A DNA stretch of 64,000 nucleotides from Eopsaltria australis (Eukaryota > Chordata > Aves > Passeriformes > Petroicidae). The DNA lies in NCBI GenBank assembly GCA_034509425.1, contig JAVTVJ010000777.1, forward strand, positions 449,501 to 513,500, written 5' to 3'. The notes under the pieces were generated by a model. It was given only the letters and a program-made list of their open reading frames with translations. It had not been told where the DNA came from and did no database searches. The position numbers and the translations under genes are program-made. Positions 59,960 to 64,000 of the stretch are shown piece by piece; the first letter of the stretch is position 1, and each line of letters begins with the position of its first letter.

Positions 59960-61256
59960 AATTTGGGTTTTTGCTTGTTTCTTGTTTCATGATGACATGA
60001 TTTAGAAGAAATGTGAGTGAGTGTATTAATCTGTTTCGCTAAAATGCAAATTCTATATATATATATTTTGAGCCCTGTGAGTGTTGGAGACTAAGGGGTT
60101 AACAAAATCACTAAAGAAGTAGCAAAACACTACCATTGCTTCAAAGAGCTTGTATTGTTTGAAGCTGTTCAGAGTGGTTGCAGTGGTGTGGCAGGTCGGT
60201 CTCAAAGTGGATGGGACTTGTTGGATTCTTTTTTTTTTCCTTCTAAGTAGATGGTTAAATGTTTTGAAAGAAATTTCTGGGATTTCCTTCCCTCTCGGAA
60301 GATCGTTTTAAAACTTGTTTTATTGCTGAATCCTGAATCCTGGTTTTATCGCAATAAAAACTCAGCAAATAACATTAAATTTTAAAACAACAGTAATAAA
60401 AACTAGTGGTAAAGGAACGACAAAAACTTAGATTGACCAAATACCTGTTGCAAAATATTCTGAACTATATTTTTAGGGGGGAAAAATGTAAAATGTGTGT
60501 ACAGTTGACTTCACAGACTTGTATCTGCATGATAACGAGGAGAAAATAGTAATGTGAATTTAGCAGGTGCAGACATCTGCTGCATGGTTTCCACTGGCAG
60601 TGTGAGAGCCTGGTGAATAACTCACACTTCCACTTCTCTTTTTGTCCACGCTCTTTAGTTAACTCGGCACATCAGTTGTCTTGTGTTGTTCAACAACACC
60701 ACAGTGTTGACATATTCTAGAACAGCACTACCACATGACATGTGCCGTGAAGGATGTAAACTTCATTTAATCAGTTCTTTGGCTTCTTCTGTTCAGAGTG
60801 TTAGGTCTGTTTGGGTTCAGCAGGGCATCATGCATGGCTTGCAGGTAAGCACTGTGCTTTTCCAGGAGTGCTCTGTAAGTAACGTGCACAATGTGCTTCT
60901 CTGTCCAGCCTGATGCCCTGAGCAGAGCTGGGGACACAGCAGAGGCACAGCTTTCCTTGCTGGCTGTGGGCAGCACTTGGGTTTCATTGAAAGTGCCTGA
61001 CTTCTCCACTGTGCTGCCCAGTAGCTGAATTCCCTGTGCAGCTGGAACAACGAGAGCAGAGTTGATGCTGGGCTGTCACCACCTCTGTCTGCGCATAATT
61101 GAACATGGAAGTGCTCTTGGAAGGACTTCGATCCCTTCTCCCCAGGATAATGTGTATCCTCGTTAGACTAATTTCAGAGTGCTTTTGTTAGTAGTATTTT
61201 GGGGACAGTGTCCAGGAGAGGGCATGTCTGTGAGAAAACAGGATGCCAAAAGGATA

Positions 61257-61291
61257 ATTGTTTGTTTGTTTGTTTTGCTTTGTTTAGCTTT

Positions 61292-61323
<32 letters not shown>

Positions 61324-61330
61324 TAAAATT
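61257..61330. repeat. (TTTG)n simple repeat and T-rich tract
   Basis: An imperfect run of TTTG tetramers and poly(T) in SLC66A2 intron 3, including TTGTTTGTTTGTTTG near 61260 and again near 61305. A microsatellite, with no sign of function. Confidence 0.85.
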
Positions 61331-61628
61331 TTTTCATTATTAATTTTTTTTATTAATGGAGTTCTAGTTGTTGAAGAATTCAGGTCTGCTTTGCCTGAGG
61401 AAATGGCATCTGTCTGCATTGACCCTTTGATTGTAATTCTGTGTATGGTGGGTACAGTTATTTCCCCTTGTCTTTCTCTGCATCAATTTTTAGACTTTTC
61501 AGGAGACAAAAGACTGTAAGAAATGGAGATTATAAGGCTGTAGGGGCAATTCTAGATTTGTTTTAAGTAAATACTTAGGTGGTAAACATTAGTGTCTTTT
61601 TTAATACGTAAGTTTGGTTTCTTTTTAG

Positions 61629-61681
61629 TTGATGTTGCAAATGAGACCAACACAAGTCTGCAAAATAATCTGTCTTTACAG
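61629..61681 (+). other. Exon-like segment in SLC66A2 intron 3
   Basis: Acceptor GGTTTCTTTTTAG, then 53 nt, then TTACAG|GTATGAG, a strong donor. The 53 nt are open in the frame of SLC66A2 exon 3 (17 full codons, starting DVANETN) but would end in phase 0, whereas the constitutive next exon should start in phase 1. Inclusion would therefore shift the frame. It may be a pseudo-exon, or belong to another transcript. Confidence 0.22.
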
Positions 61682-62860
61682 GTATGAGTCTGTGCTGGAG
61701 ATCTGAGTTACTTGCTATTCAAGCATTTCACAATAATTAGTCCAAATAGAACACTATTGATTTGTTTTAAAAGGAGCTTAAAAATAGTTCGCATAATGAA
61801 CAGATAACTTTTTTTTTTTTCTAACTACAGACACAGAAAGAGGGAATAGTTTAATTTAAAAAGTTGTTCTTTTATTTTCATGGGGAATTTGTCCTGAACC
61901 ATTACAAGATCAACACAAAAATAATTTTCTTTCAGAAAACATGAGAAAATTGGGTTTGGATCAGTCCGTTTTCTGGGACCAGTTTTATGTTTTCCAGTAG
62001 ATATTCTCTTTCAGGCTTTGAAGTTCCATTCAGTGTAAATCTTTCTTCAGTCCCTCAGGCTAACAGGCCTGAAAAAAAAAGTTCTGTGGCCTTTTCAGTC
62101 CTGTTGAAAACGTTGGAAGTGATTCAGTAGGAGGGCATACCTTTTTGCAGGCTTATCTGGTATTATTCAGAAGGTATAAAAGGGAAGGATAAGTTCAAAT
62201 TCTGTATTCCAGAGAGACGCTTTCCTTTCAGAAAAGACAGCCGGGAAGGGAGAAACTCAAGGAATGATTGTTGAGGCCTCTGAGCAGGTTTGATCCCTGC
62301 CTCTGGCAGTTTGCCATTTCCTTAAGGTGAGAAATCCAGAGATACACACACCCTCTGCAGCAAGGTGGAGGCATGAGGCCAGTCTGTTTCCTGCATACCT
62401 GTGTGCTGACCACAGTGGTCAGGAATAGATTTTCTTTTGTTTTCCCATTTCCCTATGCTGTCCCAGAGGTGACAGTCCCAGGTGGCTCTCTGGAGGGAGG
62501 AGCAAGGGGAGAGGGAGAATTACAGTAAATTCACGGACTTACAGATGAAGTGGTGAAGGATCTGGGTGGACAAGTCACTCTTGGAATGCATGGCGTGTAA
62601 CAGGTTTAGGCCTGAGAGGCAGGTGGTGGCATTGCATGAGGGTGAAGGTGGTCACCTTTAGAAAACAGAAGGGTATTTTCATGGGATGCATGGATGAACT
62701 GGGCAATAGAAGTGGAAGAGACTGACATTACCTGCATGAGTGATAGGTAAAGTATGAGGCAATAGGTTCCAACTGTTAAACATCAGTGTCAGATGTATTA
62801 TTCCATTCATGAACTGCAGACTTACTAGTAGTTGTAGTTAAGCTGTAGGGAATAATCCTG

Positions 62861-63202
62861 TGTGGTGGGCTCACCCTGGCAAGCAGCTCATCCCAGCACA
62901 GCCACCCACTCACTCCTCTGCAGTGGGTGGGAGAGGGGAGTCAGAATGCTAAAGGTGAGAAAACTCGTGGGTTGAGGTAAAGATACTTCTATAGGTGAAG
63001 CAAAAGCTGTGGATACAGTCAAAGCAAAATAAGAATTTAATTCTCTACTTCCCATCGGCAGGCAAATGTTCAGACATTTCCAGGGAAGTAGGAATTCGTT
63101 GTGGGAATACAAACTCCATAATTTGAGACATCCCTGCTTCCTCCTCCTGAGCATGCTGCTTACACTTTCCGTGATCACTTGATGAATGTGTGAGCCAGCA
63201 CA
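62861..63202 (+). mobile_element. Endogenous retrovirus LTR (avian ERVL-like), internally deleted solo copy
   Basis: Begins TGTGGTGGGCTCACCCTGGC and ends GAGCCAGCACA, so it has TG...CA termini. Inside it has AAACTCGTGGGTTGAG near 62962 and CTACTTCCCATCGGCAGG near 63046-63063. These are landmarks I associate with a long terminal repeat widespread in neoavian genomes. At about 340 nt it is shorter than the full LTR I recall, with the middle-to-end portion missing after about 63160. No coding part of a provirus is next to it, so it is a solo LTR. No matching target-site duplication was found at the two ends. Confidence 0.68.
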
Positions 63203-64000
63203 GGCAGGCTCTGCTATGATTTGATTATCTCCAGAACAGGGCAGGAATCCCAGGCATGTTTGATAGGGTGCCTCCTATCACAGGCCTATGCTACCTAAAA
63301 ACAGATGCTTGAGTTGCCTCTTGGAGAAAGGTAGGGTGATGAAATGTGGTTTATATCCAAAAAAACCTGCAGCGTTTTTTCAGAGTCCAAGAAATGCCAA
63401 GGATTCCTGTCTTAATTCTGCTTTCCAGTTTGTTAGTGTACCTGTGGAGACCTGTGGAGTACCTGTTACTTCATGCTGGCACATGGGTCCTTCTTCTCAA
63501 GTTGAGCTCTTATGTTCTTAGTCAGCATGCTTCATAGTGGATTCTCACTGGGTCTGCCAGTTATCTGAAAATGGAATGATGTGTGTCTGCCAGGTAAATA
63601 GATTTTTTGGCTGCTGACCTGCTGTGTTCTTTATGTAGGTAGCATAACTTACAGGAGAGAGATCTTAGTTGGGTGGTAACACTTAATTGTTTTTTTTCCA
63701 GAATTTTGATTGGCACAATGATGGTTGAATAGGTTCCTACTAATTTCAGGCTTTGTTTTGGAACTTAGATATTTTACCTTCATTTGGGATGAAACTAGAA
63801 TTGGTAGGCAGGGAGGTAATGTCCTTTAACAGACAACTTGGGGAAAAAATATTTTCAGCTGTGCAAGTTCTTGTGCAGGTCTGTAAAAGGAGCAGTGAGC
63901 TTCAAGCTTCTTTCAGTTTGGAAGCTGCTTTTCTCCAAGTTTAACTTGTTTATCAATTAGAACAGTTAAGCAGGAAGAATAGTTGCCACCTGTCAGGTAA
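63203..64000. other. SLC66A2 intron 3, right edge
   Basis: Unique intronic sequence with no exon recognised. The exon carrying the next conserved segment of SLC66A2 (human FDPHHFWQWSSF) is not found on the plus strand up to the end, so it lies beyond the window. Confidence 0.6.

Overview
The window is vertebrate, and specifically avian, nuclear DNA. Coding sequence is split into short exons with GT-AG introns. There are GC-rich CpG islands at promoters and AT-rich introns. The interspersed repeats are CR1 LINE 3' ends (the bird signature beginning ATCATAGAATCATAGAATGG when reversed) plus one LTR of a type I know from neoavian birds. The gene order matches the human 18q23 block RBFA-TXNL4A-HSBP1L1-SLC66A2 (PQLC1), which lies on chromosome 2 in chicken.

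Layout from left to right. (1) Positions 1-330 hold a CpG island with a minus-strand first coding exon that is Arg-rich and lacks acidic residues, like a mitochondrial presequence. By synteny it is probably RBFA, but this is inference. (2) Positions 3.9-15.2 kb hold two tandem minus-strand genes for D-2-hydroxyacid dehydrogenases of the glyoxylate/hydroxypyruvate reductase (GRHPR) family. Each has five coding exons, and exons 2-5 are the same length in both copies (172, 179, 97 and 157 nt). Both reading frames are intact and both keep the Arg/Glu/His catalytic triad and the GxGxxG nucleotide-binding motif. (3) Positions 18.9-27.7 kb hold complete TXNL4A (plus strand, 3 coding exons, 142 aa), the U5 snRNP 15 kDa / DIM1 splicing factor. 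(4) Positions 29.9-32.1 kb hold complete HSBP1L1 (minus strand, 3 exons, 74 aa), a small coiled-coil HSBP1-family protein. (5) Positions 42.8-64.0 kb hold the 5' part of SLC66A2 (plus strand). Three coding exons are in view (residues 1-131), and the rest of the gene lies beyond the right edge.

The most striking observation is in HSBP1L1. The second intron has no GT-AG solution that keeps the protein. It is instead bounded by an AT-AC pair with a U12-type 5' splice site (ATATCCTCT) and a U12-like branch site (TCTTTAAC) just before the AC. Splicing these ends restores a Met codon and the family sequence LRMEEMG. The neighbour TXNL4A encodes a U5 snRNP subunit, and U5 serves both the major and minor spliceosomes; the proximity may be coincidental.

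Other points: the GRHPR-like pair sits between genes that are adjacent and divergent in mammals. Copy 2 has a very poor 5' splice site after exon 4 and a diverged substrate loop. SLC66A2 intron 3 contains two phase-compatible exon-like segments, one of which would end the protein after the first PQ-loop and is followed by poly(A) signals. I found no bacterial-type features, CRISPR array or tRNA/rRNA gene. Repeat boundaries are approximate because they were read by eye.
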